34,591 bases of DNA, taken from NCBI GenBank assembly GCA_046155815.1, contig JBJXFY010000149.1:1-34591 (forward strand), read 5' to 3'. Below, in pieces: positions 1-6,955 of the stretch. Position 1 is the stretch's first letter; every line of letters starts with the position of its first letter. Source of the DNA: JBJXFY01 sp046155815. Its GTDB lineage: Bacteria > Verrucomicrobiota > Verrucomicrobiia > Limisphaerales > CAIMTB01. Both the position numbers and the translations under genes were made by a program. The notes beneath the pieces are model-generated. The model was not told where the DNA came from. It saw nothing but the letters and a program-made list of their open reading frames with translations, and did no database searches.

Positions 1-377
1 ACTTCAGTCGCGAACACCACCACGCGCGGTTCGCCGGAGGATCCTCTGTTGAACTGCGCCGGCGCTTGATGCGGCAGACCACCCTCTCCGACTTCGGCGC
101 CGGATGCCTTCGTCGAAGCGAACCGCACGCGGAACGTGCGCCCGCCATCCCAGAACATGGGGTGCCGGACCTTCGTGCCGTCCTCGTGCGTGAAGTCCGC
201 CCAGGCTTCGGTGTCGGTGTAGGGATTGGCGGCGCCGCGCGCGGCAGTGAACGCAAGTTCGACCTACTGCCATTGCGGGGCGACGGTGGCGGATTCGGCG
301 GCATCCATCCGAGTTGCTGACGCAAGCCAGAGCCGACCGATTGCGAGAAGCAGGACGTTTAAGAGGCGTAGTTGCAT
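1..377 (-). pseudogene. DUF5060-type glycoside hydrolase N-terminus, interrupted, runs off left edge
   Basis: The reading frame opens at the ATG at 377 with a hydrophobic leader (MQLRLLNVLLLAIGRLWLAS), which looks like a signal peptide. After 37 codons it meets an in-frame TAG at 264-266. Beyond that stop the same frame continues with residues typical of DUF5060, the N-terminal domain of apiosidase-like glycoside hydrolases: VELAFTAARGAANPYTD, then EAWADFTHEDG, then FWDGGRTFRVRFA. After RFAS the family pattern fades, so a second lesion or simple divergence is possible. The fragment reaches the window edge, so the catalytic part is not visible. It lies downstream, on the same strand, of another broken gene of this enzyme class. 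A sequencing error in place of the TAG cannot be excluded from one sequence. Confidence 0.6.
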
Positions 378-389
378 AGATGGATTCTC

Positions 390-464
390 TCTGTGTCCTC
401 CAAAACTCCGAGCTAGAAATACCCAAGACTCCGGAGCACAGCACAGAGTTTTGGAGGACACAGA
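390..464. repeat. 75-bp palindromic repeat (REP/MITE-like)
   Basis: Perfect 19-base arms at 390-408 (TCTGTGTCCTCCAAAACTC) and 446-464 are inverted around a 37-base centre. The centre itself holds near-repeated ACTCCG(G)AGC motifs at 405-413 and 428-437. There is no T-run on either side, so it is not an ordinary intrinsic terminator. It sits between the stop of one broken glycoside hydrolase and the start of the next. The size and symmetry fit a dispersed palindromic element mobilised in trans; whether it is multicopy cannot be seen here, since no second copy is in the window. Confidence 0.65.
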
Positions 465-475
465 TATGGGATTGT

Positions 476-2099
476 TCATTTCGCTTCCAGCAGCAGCAGC
501 CAGTCTGCATCCGGTCCAGCGCTCGGCGGTTGGAACCGCTGCGATGGGCCGGCGTCCACCACGCTGATTTCGGTGAAGGCCCCGGTGCGCGGGTCGAACC
601 ACGAAGCCCGGATCGACCCCGCCGACAGTTGCTCGGTTCGGACTTCGATGACCTCTTCTTCCGGGGAGTAGATGCATGCGAACCGGTCGCCCCGCGCGGC
701 GAGGAAGGCTTGAGGCTTATGCGCTGGATCGGCTGGCTGTGGGCGAACCAGCAGCGACTGATCGGGGCGCAGTTGTTCGAAGGGCCGAGCGTGCATCATG
801 GTGCTCACGTGCTTCATCTGGCGGGCACCGAGCAGATCCAAAGCCTCACGCCAGGTCATGCGTGTCGGGGCCAGCGGGGGCACCTTGACCACCACGGGAG
901 GCGGCGAACCGGGCTACATCTGCCAGATGGGATGTGCGTCGTAAGTGTATCCGATACTGCCGCCGAGCAGCGACCGGTAAGCGGCCTGCGGGACCTCGGT
1001 GGCGGTGAAGAAGCCCGCGTTGCCGTGATAGTCGCGCGCCATTTCCTCGCAGCAAGGCTCCGCGTTCAGCGTGGGACGCTGCGGATCGAGTTCCCGGTCC
1101 TGCGACCCGATCGTGAAGCTGCGCGGCCAGTCCTTGGTGGAGTGGTAGGTGCCCCAGGAATGGAAATCGAGCCACGCGTCCTCAAGCCACCACTTCGAGG
1201 AGCTGGTCATCGAGTGGTAGGTCATGAGGGTGGTGGAGTAGTCGGCCTGTCCGTCCATTTTGGAAAGTCCATTCACGCCGTCGGCGAGGCCTTCGGCCAT
1301 CGCCCGCCATACCGCCATCGCGTGGGGCTTCTCGGTGGGTTGCCGGTCGCCGCCCAGGATCCACACCAAGCCGCGATTCCGCCGCCAGCGTTCGCCGAGG
1401 AAGTTTCCGTAGCGATAGCCCTGCTCGGCGGTCTGAAACACCGGCTGTTCGACGAAACGCGGGGTGACCCATTCGCCCCAGGTTGGCACCAGCGCCATTA
1501 CCAGACTGCGCCGGGCTGAGGCAGCGAGGACGAAATCCACCTGGTCCCAATAGTCGTTGCGCCGGCCGCGGCGCACGTCCGGGCGGGTCGGGTCGTTGTC
1601 GAGCAGCGGACGATGGCCGTAGAGGCTGTCCAAAAGTCAGTTCTGCTTGCGCAGGCATCTGGACCGCACGGAGCAGCGTCTTGCCACGACTTCGAATCGC
1701 GCTGTGTTACACGGCAGCAATGCATCATTACGATGTCCTCTATGGACTGGGTGGATTCAAGAATACTCTGCCAACTGACTTTTCGGACAGCCTCCAGGCG
1801 TTGGGTGTGTTGAGTCCGTCCACTTCGGCAAGCAGGACTGCCTGGATCGCGGTGAAGCCCATTGCTGCGCGGTCGTCCAGAAACGCGATTGCCTCTTCCC
1901 GGTTCAGACGGTGGAACAATTCCCACGCCGTGTCGCCCAGCCAGAAGGACGGTTTGCCCTCCGCGGTGACGAGGAAGCGGCGATCTTTGCTGACTCGCAG
2001 CGGCTGGGCCGTTGCTTCATCCGAGCCCGCGACCGCTACATTGGCCAGTGCGAACGCGACCGGAAAAAGCGTCATGGTGCGGAGATCTGCGCCGGTCAT
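476..2099 (-). pseudogene. Apiosidase-like glycoside hydrolase (DUF4038), disrupted by a MITE and a nonsense codon
   Basis: Three collinear pieces of one enzyme are readable. The N-terminal piece (2099-1797) has a leader followed by FLVTAEGKPSFWLGDTAWEL and LLAEVDGLNTPNA. The central piece (1621-914) resumes exactly at YGHRPLLDNDPTRPDV and runs through LVPTWGEWVTPRF, LVWILGGDR and SLLGGSIGYTYDAHPIWQM. The C-terminal piece (to 476) starts after an in-frame TAG at 914-916 and holds MTWREALDLLGARQMKH and a putative collagen-binding-like end. This order matches DUF4038 plus its C-terminal domain, the class that includes GH140 apiosidases acting on plant cell-wall pectin. The first break is a 175-bp insertion at 1622-1796; the second is the TAG. 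The gene starts 15 bp after the pseudopilin stop, so the two were probably cotranscribed. The start could also be the ATG at 2075. Intact, it would have been a secreted enzyme of about 480 residues. Confidence 0.85.
1622..1794. mobile_element. MITE-like insertion with 21-22-bp terminal inverted repeats
   Basis: The left end on the plus strand reads GAGGCTGTCCAAAAGTCAGT(T). The reverse complement of the right end reads GAGGCTGTCCGAAAAGTCAG(TT), identical apart from one extra G. The element is 173 bp and too small for a transposase. Removing 1622-1796 joins LNTPNA to YGHRPL in the host DUF4038 gene without loss, so the insertion is 175 bp: element plus 2 bp. The left flank is TA and the right flank is CA, consistent with a TA target duplication with one later change. 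TA targets and GAGGCTGTC-like ends suggest mobilisation by an IS5-group or IS630-type transposase, which is an inference. None is in the window. Confidence 0.85.
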
Positions 2100-2114
2100 C
2101 CGCGTGCCCCCGGC

Positions 2115-2930
2115 CTAACGATAGGGTGCGACATGCGTGCGGAACCACTCATGATCGGCGGCCTGGGTTTTAGGCAGGAAAGAGATGTTGTTGGGGATCA
2201 CCACGCCGCCGCTGCGCTTCACTTGGTCAACCCCCGGGCTTCGCCATTTCTTGATCTCGGCATGGCCATCGACAAAGCTGAATCCGGCCGCGTTCCCGTG
2301 ACGACCGGAAGGGGCGTCCAGCCACGGGTTCTGGTTGAATCTGCGCAGGTCATCGAAAGCAAAGAAGTGGGAGTCGTTGATGCTGTTCTCGTGTTCGTCA
2401 ATCAGGTTGAAGATCGCGGAGGGTCCCGGATCGCCGATCGACGTAAGCTTCGGCATCGTGAGGTAGGTATTCTTGTGATTTCCGACCCAAGGCGTGTCGG
2501 TCTCGCCAATGAAGGCGTTCATGGCGTAGCTGCGGTTTCGGAGCACGATCCGGTTTCCAAGACGCAGTCCGGCAATGTCGGCGGGACAATGGAAGATGTC
2601 CTTCGACGTGAGGTAGACCCATGACGGGCTGTTGGTGATGAAGCGGTCATTGGTGGCGTCAGCGGCGTTGACCATGTCGCCCTCGCACCAGGCGGGGGCA
2701 GTCCGAGACGAGAACGGGCCGAGTGTCTTGTCGTCGTGGTCTTGGGCGTAGAGGTACCATGCCAGGCCGAGCTGCTTGACGTTGCCCAGGCACTTGATGC
2801 CCTGGGCCTTGAGTTTCGACCGGCTCAGGGCAGGCAGCAGCATGCTGGCGAGGATCGCGATGATGGCGATGACGACCAGGAGCTCAATCAGGGTAAAGCC
2901 GGGGCTACAACGCGTCTTGCTGGCGGGCAT
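2115..2930 (-). CDS. Type II secretion-like pseudopilin with H-X9-DG motif
   Basis: This 271-residue protein has a class III (prepilin) signal. A short basic leader ends at Gly11, followed by mature FTLIELLVVIAIIAILASML with the conserved Glu at mature position 5. The hydrophobic helix continues to about residue 35. Near the C-terminus, RHGNAAGFSFVDGHAEIKKW carries the H-X9-DG signature of the Planctomycetes/Verrucomicrobia pseudopilin family. Such proteins should be cleaved by a prepilin peptidase and sit in the inner membrane or in a pseudopilus, with a large periplasmic domain of unknown ligand. The broken glycoside hydrolase begins 15 bp downstream. That pairing suggests a polysaccharide-use or surface function, which is an inference. 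No other secretion gene is nearby. These pseudopilins are highly duplicated in such genomes, so its specific role is unknown. Confidence 0.9.
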   Translation of the reverse strand: MPASKTRCSPGFTLIELLVVIAIIAILASMLLPALSRSKLKAQGIKCLGNVKQLGLAWYLYAQDHDDKTLGPFSSRTAPAWCEGDMVNAADATNDRFITNSPSWVYLTSKDIFHCPADIAGLRLGNRIVLRNRSYAMNAFIGETDTPWVGNHKNTYLTMPKLTSIGDPGPSAIFNLIDEHENSINDSHFFAFDDLRRFNQNPWLDAPSGRHGNAAGFSFVDGHAEIKKWRSPGVDQVKRSGGVVIPNNISFLPKTQAADHEWFRTHVAPYR

Positions 2931-3269
2931 GGGTCCAAGGCTGCACAGTGTCCCCGGGACTGGTCTTGGACGAGTTCGTCAGAGATTTGAACGAATTCCA
3001 CGCACCGGCAGGTCCGGTCGGAGGAACAGGGTGGGCCAGTCAGGATTATTCGGCCGCGCTGGTCGAGGTCATTCCATTGCTCTGGCAGTCCGACTGGCGG
3101 CCTGCACGTGGAGCCGGGCCACGGTGGGCACCCGTTCAGGTGCAGAGCGCCCGGCCTGCGAGGTCGCGCGGCCCGGCTGAACAGAGTGCGCCGGAGAGAC
3201 GAAGCAGTCGCTGGCCCCGGAGTTTTTGGGGATGGGTCGCTCCATGGCGCGCTGAGTTCTGGCTGGCGT
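2931..3269. other. Intergenic stretch without a supported gene
   Basis: This 339-bp stretch separates the pseudopilin start from the stop of the beta-lactamase-like gene, both on the minus strand. Open frames here show no recognisable domain and look like chance frames in GC-rich DNA. It probably holds the pseudopilin promoter and the end of the upstream transcript. I could not identify a convincing -35/-10 pair or a strong hairpin followed by a T-run. Confidence 0.5.
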
Positions 3270-4649
3270 TCAATCTGGCTCGCGAATGGCGTCGTCTATG
3301 GCCTTGGCCAGCGAGGGAATGCGCTGCGTGTAGCTGATCGGGCTCACCCGATCCGCATAGGGTCCGCGGGTCCGATCCGCAAAGGCTTCGTCCACGTAGC
3401 GGTAGCCGAGGTTGCTGAGGAACGCGATGATGTATCGGCGGAACGGCTTGCCTGGAAGTGACGTCACGATGCCCGCATCCGACGCGTAGTTGTAGGTGAG
3501 CCCGGTCTTGTGAGCGAAGGTCACCTCCGCCGCGGCGTGGCTCGGCCGGACATCGACCCCGAAGTTCACGCCGTCCACGACGACGACGCCGTTGGTTGGA
3601 TTGATCCAACGCTGCGCAATCTGCGAGGGTATGCCGGGACGCACGAGGGGCAGCCCGGCTAGATTGGCGGTCGACAGGGCTTCATTCAGCCCTTGCTCGG
3701 CCAGCAGCTTCTTGAGAAACGCGCGGCTGGACTCGCTGATCGATCCTGCGGTCACCGCTCGACCGTCGGGAGCGCGCCACAGTTCGCCGGGTGGACCTTC
3801 GATGAGCAGGAGCAGGCGGGCGGTGTCGAAGGCGGTCATGTGAATCCGATCCGTCTGCCAACTCCGGCCATCCTCCGCCCGGGTGCCGTTGATCTGCAAC
3901 GTTTCCAAACCCAGTTCACGAAACTCGCGATTCATCGGCTCGATGCGGGAATGCCGGTGCAAGAGCTGGAGCAACGCCTGCGTGGCGCGATTATCGGACT
4001 CGGTGATCATCGGATCCAGCCACGCCCGAACCGGACGGGTTTCATCCGCATTGTTTGGGACGGACAAGGTGTGAGGCGTGTCGAGCGTCAGGGACCCGGC
4101 ATCCACCATCCCCATCACGTGATAAGCGACGAGGAGTTTGAATAGCGATGCCGGATAGGGAGCCATGAATTGGAAGGGTGCGTTCGTTCGCCCGGGGACC
4201 AGGTCGTCGTGCTCGGTCAGCGGCGGCTGGTTGGTCCAACCCTTGGCGTTCACCGGCGTGGATCCTCCTGCCACAAACGAGCCTCCGTTCCAGCGCGCAA
4301 TGTCCCAGCGTCGAAACCGAACCGAGGCGGCGCCCTGGTTCAGACTGACCGGCACAATCAGTCCCTCGGGATAGTCCTGGGACAGCAGCACATTCGCACT
4401 CGCCACCACCTGGCCGTGGCGGTCGAGTTGAATGACTGCGACATCGACGTTCGGCACGCGGGCAATGGCTTTCGGCAAGCCCGGCTTGGCTGCATCTTCG
4501 TTGGCCGGGCCGAAGTCGAGGACGCGGTCAAAGCGAGCCTCGCGCACGGCGCGGAGGACGGCGGCTTCCAGCGGCGACGCACCTGGCGCACCCTGGGGAT
4601 TCCCAGCCAGAAGCAACAGTGCGGCAATCAGGAATGGAGGGACCTTCAT
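3270..4649 (-). CDS. Serine beta-lactamase-like hydrolase (class A fold), secreted
   Basis: From the ATG at 4649 the product has 459 residues and starts with a signal peptide (MKVPPFLIAALLLLAG). An upstream in-frame extension is possible but lacks coding character, and this start puts a signal peptide first. The penicillin-binding/beta-lactamase motifs are in order: SLFK at 168-171 (nucleophile Ser168, Lys171), SDN at 218-220 and KTG at 381-383. This places it in the beta-lactamase2/class A-like superfamily. It is much longer than true class A enzymes (about 290 residues), mainly through an N-terminal region of about 160 residues. I see no clear ExxLN omega-loop motif between SDN and KTG; the equivalent segment reads NGTRAEDGRSW. 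It may therefore act on peptidoglycan or another amide/ester rather than confer drug resistance. Acts in the periplasm or outside. No adjacent partner gene gives a substrate. Confidence 0.85.
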   Translation of the reverse strand: MKVPPFLIAALLLLAGNPQGAPGASPLEAAVLRAVREARFDRVLDFGPANEDAAKPGLPKAIARVPNVDVAVIQLDRHGQVVASANVLLSQDYPEGLIVPVSLNQGAASVRFRRWDIARWNGGSFVAGGSTPVNAKGWTNQPPLTEHDDLVPGRTNAPFQFMAPYPASLFKLLVAYHVMGMVDAGSLTLDTPHTLSVPNNADETRPVRAWLDPMITESDNRATQALLQLLHRHSRIEPMNREFRELGLETLQINGTRAEDGRSWQTDRIHMTAFDTARLLLLIEGPPGELWRAPDGRAVTAGSISESSRAFLKKLLAEQGLNEALSTANLAGLPLVRPGIPSQIAQRWINPTNGVVVVDGVNFGVDVRPSHAAAEVTFAHKTGLTYNYASDAGIVTSLPGKPFRRYIIAFLSNLGYRYVDEAFADRTRGPYADRVSPISYTQRIPSLAKAIDDAIREPD

Positions 4650-4998
4650 ATGTTCCGGCTGGGAAGACTGGCGGCGAATGGCCGCTACGGCTACCGCTGA
4701 CTTTGGGCGCGGAGGCCGCTGCATTCTTGCAACGAAGTCAGGCGCGGTGTGGCGAGGGCGCCGGCGAGCAGAAACCGTCGGAAGCCAGGCCTTGGACCTT
4801 CCGGCCAGAGCCAGAGCGCACGGCCATCCCGAAGACGTAGGCCATCCCAAACGCGGCGACACGGCCGGCCACGACTGCGGTGTGTCAGGGTCCGAGCGCA
4901 ACAGTTCCTGATGCTGTCACGGCACTGGGTCGAGGAACCTCCGCGGGTTTGGAGAGGCGTCCGGGGACGACGCGGTCTGCAACCGACCCAGTGGAGGT
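4650..4998. other. Intergenic stretch with a 10-bp inverted repeat
   Basis: This 349-bp stretch lies between the P450 stop and the beta-lactamase-like start. It contains CACTGGGTCG at 4923-4932 and its exact inverse CGACCCAGTG at 4983-4992. A second pair, GAACCTCC near 4934 and GGAGGTTC at 4993-5000, interlocks with the first instead of nesting inside it. GC content and codon style change near this point. I see no gene here. It may be the worn edge of an inserted or repeated segment. Confidence 0.4.
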
Positions 4999-6132
4999 TC
5001 ACAGCGCGCCGAAACGGACCTTCAGCGACTCGTAGCCGACGGCGCGCCGGTAGCGCTGCTCGGACTCCATATGTTCTTCGGCCTCCAGGACGGTGATTCG
5101 GCCGACCCGCTCCCCGCACTGCTGGAGCAGGGTGCGCAGCAGCAGACGGGCGTGAGCGGCGCCGAGGCAGAGATGGGCGCCGAATCCGAAGGCGAGGTGG
5201 GGGTTGGGCTTGCGGTCGAGGCGCACCTCGTCGGGCGCCGGGAACGCCGCCTCGTCGCGGTTGGCCGAGGCCCAGCACAGCGACACGCGGCCGCGCGGCG
5301 GCACGACCGTGCCGTGGACGCTTGTCTCGACCGGGCATACGCGCGCGATGTGCGTGAGCGGCGTGACAAGGCGGAAAAACTCCTCGGCCGCATGGACGAT
5401 GCGCGCCGGATCCTCGCGCAGGAAGGTCAGCGCCTCCGGATGGGCCGCCAGGTAAGCCAGTACGGACGCGATCGTGTGGATCACCGTGTCGCGTCCGCCC
5501 GCGAAGGTGAGGTTGGCGAAGCCCATCATCTCCCCGCGCGTGAGCAGCCGGTCTTGGAACACGGCCCGCTTCAGGGCGCTGAAGAAGTCCGTGCCGGGGC
5601 TCGCGGCGGCGCGGTCGAACTGTGCATGCAGGTAGGCCTCCAGCTGCGCGCCCTTGGACTCGCCGTCGCGGAAGACGTGCGTGCCCCAGCCGATCCACGT
5701 CGCCGCCTCGGCCTCGTCCACGTTCAGCAGGTACGCCAGCGCCCGGGACTGGATGGGCAGGGCGAACTCGCGGACGACCTCGACGGAATCGCGCGTAAGG
5801 GCGTCCCGAACCATGCCGCCGATCAGGCGTTCCACCTGCGCGATCATGACAGGGTCCTTTGCGCGCTGGAAAAACGGCTCGACGATCTTCCTGTACTCCG
5901 TGTGTTCGGGCGGGTCCGTCTCGACGGGGATCTGCCGCATGGAGCGGACGTCCTCCTCGGATGGGATGGGTACGCGGAAGGGGGCGTCGGAGCTGAAAGC
6001 CTGCCAGTCCTTGGCCGTCCGCCGCACGTCCTCATGGCGGAGAATCATGGGGACGACCTCGCCGCCGAACTCGCATTGGAGCGCTGGGCCGGTGCGGCGG
6101 GCGTCACGGAAAGGGTCGGGGAAGTCGTTCAT
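4999..6132 (-). CDS. Cytochrome P450, soluble bacterial type
   Basis: This 377-residue protein has the class hallmarks in order. The I-helix reads FAGGRDTVIHT, equivalent to (A/G)GxDT for oxygen activation. The K-helix EEFFR supplies the ExxR pair. The heme-binding loop is HLAFGFGAHLCLGAAHAR with the axial Cys at residue 322. There is no signal peptide or membrane anchor, so it should be a cytosolic monooxygenase needing an electron-transfer partner such as a ferredoxin and reductase; none is in the window. An acidic active-site segment replaces the common AGxET with AGGRDT. The length is slightly short for the class (about 400) but all core motifs are present. It is divergent from phoB and shares the 135-bp upstream region with it. 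The substrate cannot be predicted. Confidence 0.95.
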   Translation of the reverse strand: MNDFPDPFRDARRTGPALQCEFGGEVVPMILRHEDVRRTAKDWQAFSSDAPFRVPIPSEEDVRSMRQIPVETDPPEHTEYRKIVEPFFQRAKDPVMIAQVERLIGGMVRDALTRDSVEVVREFALPIQSRALAYLLNVDEAEAATWIGWGTHVFRDGESKGAQLEAYLHAQFDRAAASPGTDFFSALKRAVFQDRLLTRGEMMGFANLTFAGGRDTVIHTIASVLAYLAAHPEALTFLREDPARIVHAAEEFFRLVTPLTHIARVCPVETSVHGTVVPPRGRVSLCWASANRDEAAFPAPDEVRLDRKPNPHLAFGFGAHLCLGAAHARLLLRTLLQQCGERVGRITVLEAEEHMESEQRYRRAVGYESLKVRFGAL

Positions 6133-6190
6133 CGGTGGTGGCCGGCGGGATGGGAGCCGGGGAGGGCCGAGGGGTCAAGCTGGCTGCGGC

Positions 6191-6218
6191 GTCACCGGGT
6201 TGTCACGCGCTTGTCACG
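6191..6218 (+). promoter_or_regulatory. Pho-box-like array of three 11-bp-spaced repeats
   Basis: GTCAC occurs at 6191-6195, 6202-6206 and 6213-6217, an exact 11-bp period. The last two copies are TTGTCACG, close to the PhoB half-site CTGTCA(T/C). The known Pho box consists of 7-bp half-sites repeated every 11 bp, so three copies make two overlapping boxes. The array lies 10 bp upstream of a candidate phoB -35 and is also upstream of the divergent P450. Confidence 0.75.
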
Positions 6219-6227
6219 GGGGGTTCG

Positions 6228-6256
6228 TTGGCCCAGCCTGACGTGCGTGGTAGCTC
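6228..6256 (+). promoter_or_regulatory. Candidate phoB promoter
   Basis: TTGGCC at 6228-6233, a 17-bp spacer, then TAGCTC at 6251-6256. It matches the layout of other promoters in this window (TTGA-like box, 17 bp, TAGCTT-like box). The predicted transcript would begin only a few bases before the ATG at 6268, giving a nearly leaderless message; no Shine-Dalgarno sequence is visible. Confidence 0.5.
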
Positions 6257-6267
6257 CCGCCCGCATC

Positions 6268-6948
6268 ATGCCAAAAGTTCTCGTGGTGGACGACGAGCCG
6301 GACGCGGTGGAGCTGATTTCCTTCAATCTGAAGGGTGCCGGCTTCGACGTGGTGTCCGCCGGCGACGGGGACCACGCGCTCAAGACAGCCCGCCTTCACC
6401 ATCCCGACCTGATCCTCCTCGACGTCATGCTGCCGGAGGTGGACGGGCTGGAGGTATGCAAGCTGCTGCGGCGCGATCCGGCCACGTCGGGCATCCCGAT
6501 CATCATGCTCACGGCCAAGGCCGCGGAAGTGGACCGCATCGTGGGCCTTGAGCTGGGGGCGGACGACTACGTGACCAAGCCCTTCAGCCCTCGCGAGCTG
6601 GTCCTGCGCGTGAAGAAGGTCATCAAGCGCCGCAACGAGCCGGACGAGAAGGCCGACCGTCTCGAGGCCGGCGAGCTGGTGGTGGACATCCCTCGGCACC
6701 TTGTGTCCGTGAACAGCCGGCGCGTGGACCTCACAGCCACGGAATTCAAGCTGCTCACGACGCTGATGCACCGCCGCGGCCGCGTGCAGTCGCGCGACCA
6801 GCTCCTGCAGGACGTGTGGCAGTACGACAACCTGATCGACACCCGCACCGTGGACACGCACATGCGCCGCCTGCGCGAGAAGCTCGGCAAGGCGTCGCGC
6901 TTCCTCGACACCGTGCGCGGGGTGGGCTACCGCTTCGCCGAGGACTGA
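6268..6948 (+). CDS. phoB: PhoB-like response regulator (OmpR/PhoB family)
   Basis: This 226-residue protein has an N-terminal receiver domain (about 1-120) with acidic pair Asp8/Asp9, phosphoacceptor Asp52 in LILLDVMLPEVDG, Thr82 and Lys104 in YVTKPFSP. A winged-helix DNA-binding domain follows (about 130-226), ending in VDTHMRRLREKLG and TVRGVGYRF, the OmpR/PhoB signature. The ATG at 6268 is chosen because MPKVLVVDDEPD is the canonical start; an open frame extends upstream but does not look coding. It is followed 8 bp later by a PhoR-like kinase. The 11-bp-spaced GTCAC repeats upstream support assignment to phosphate-starvation control with autoregulation. That is inference from context, since receiver/winged-helix proteins are alike. 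Confidence 0.92.
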   Translation: MPKVLVVDDEPDAVELISFNLKGAGFDVVSAGDGDHALKTARLHHPDLILLDVMLPEVDGLEVCKLLRRDPATSGIPIIMLTAKAAEVDRIVGLELGADDYVTKPFSPRELVLRVKKVIKRRNEPDEKADRLEAGELVVDIPRHLVSVNSRRVDLTATEFKLLTTLMHRRGRVQSRDQLLQDVWQYDNLIDTRTVDTHMRRLREKLGKASRFLDTVRGVGYRFAED

Positions 6949-6955
6949 GGCGCCC

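Noticed and set aside
264..916. TAG as a recoded sense codon
   Set aside because: Intact genes including sucD, phoR and the pseudopilin end in TAG, and both in-frame TAGs lie in genes with other damage or in an accessory region, so pseudogene decay is simpler.
4741..4920. Possible short hydrophobic peptide gene upstream of the beta-lactamase-like gene
   Set aside because: One minus-strand frame has a hydrophobic stretch but no start context, no conserved motif and a stop soon after; it looks like chance.
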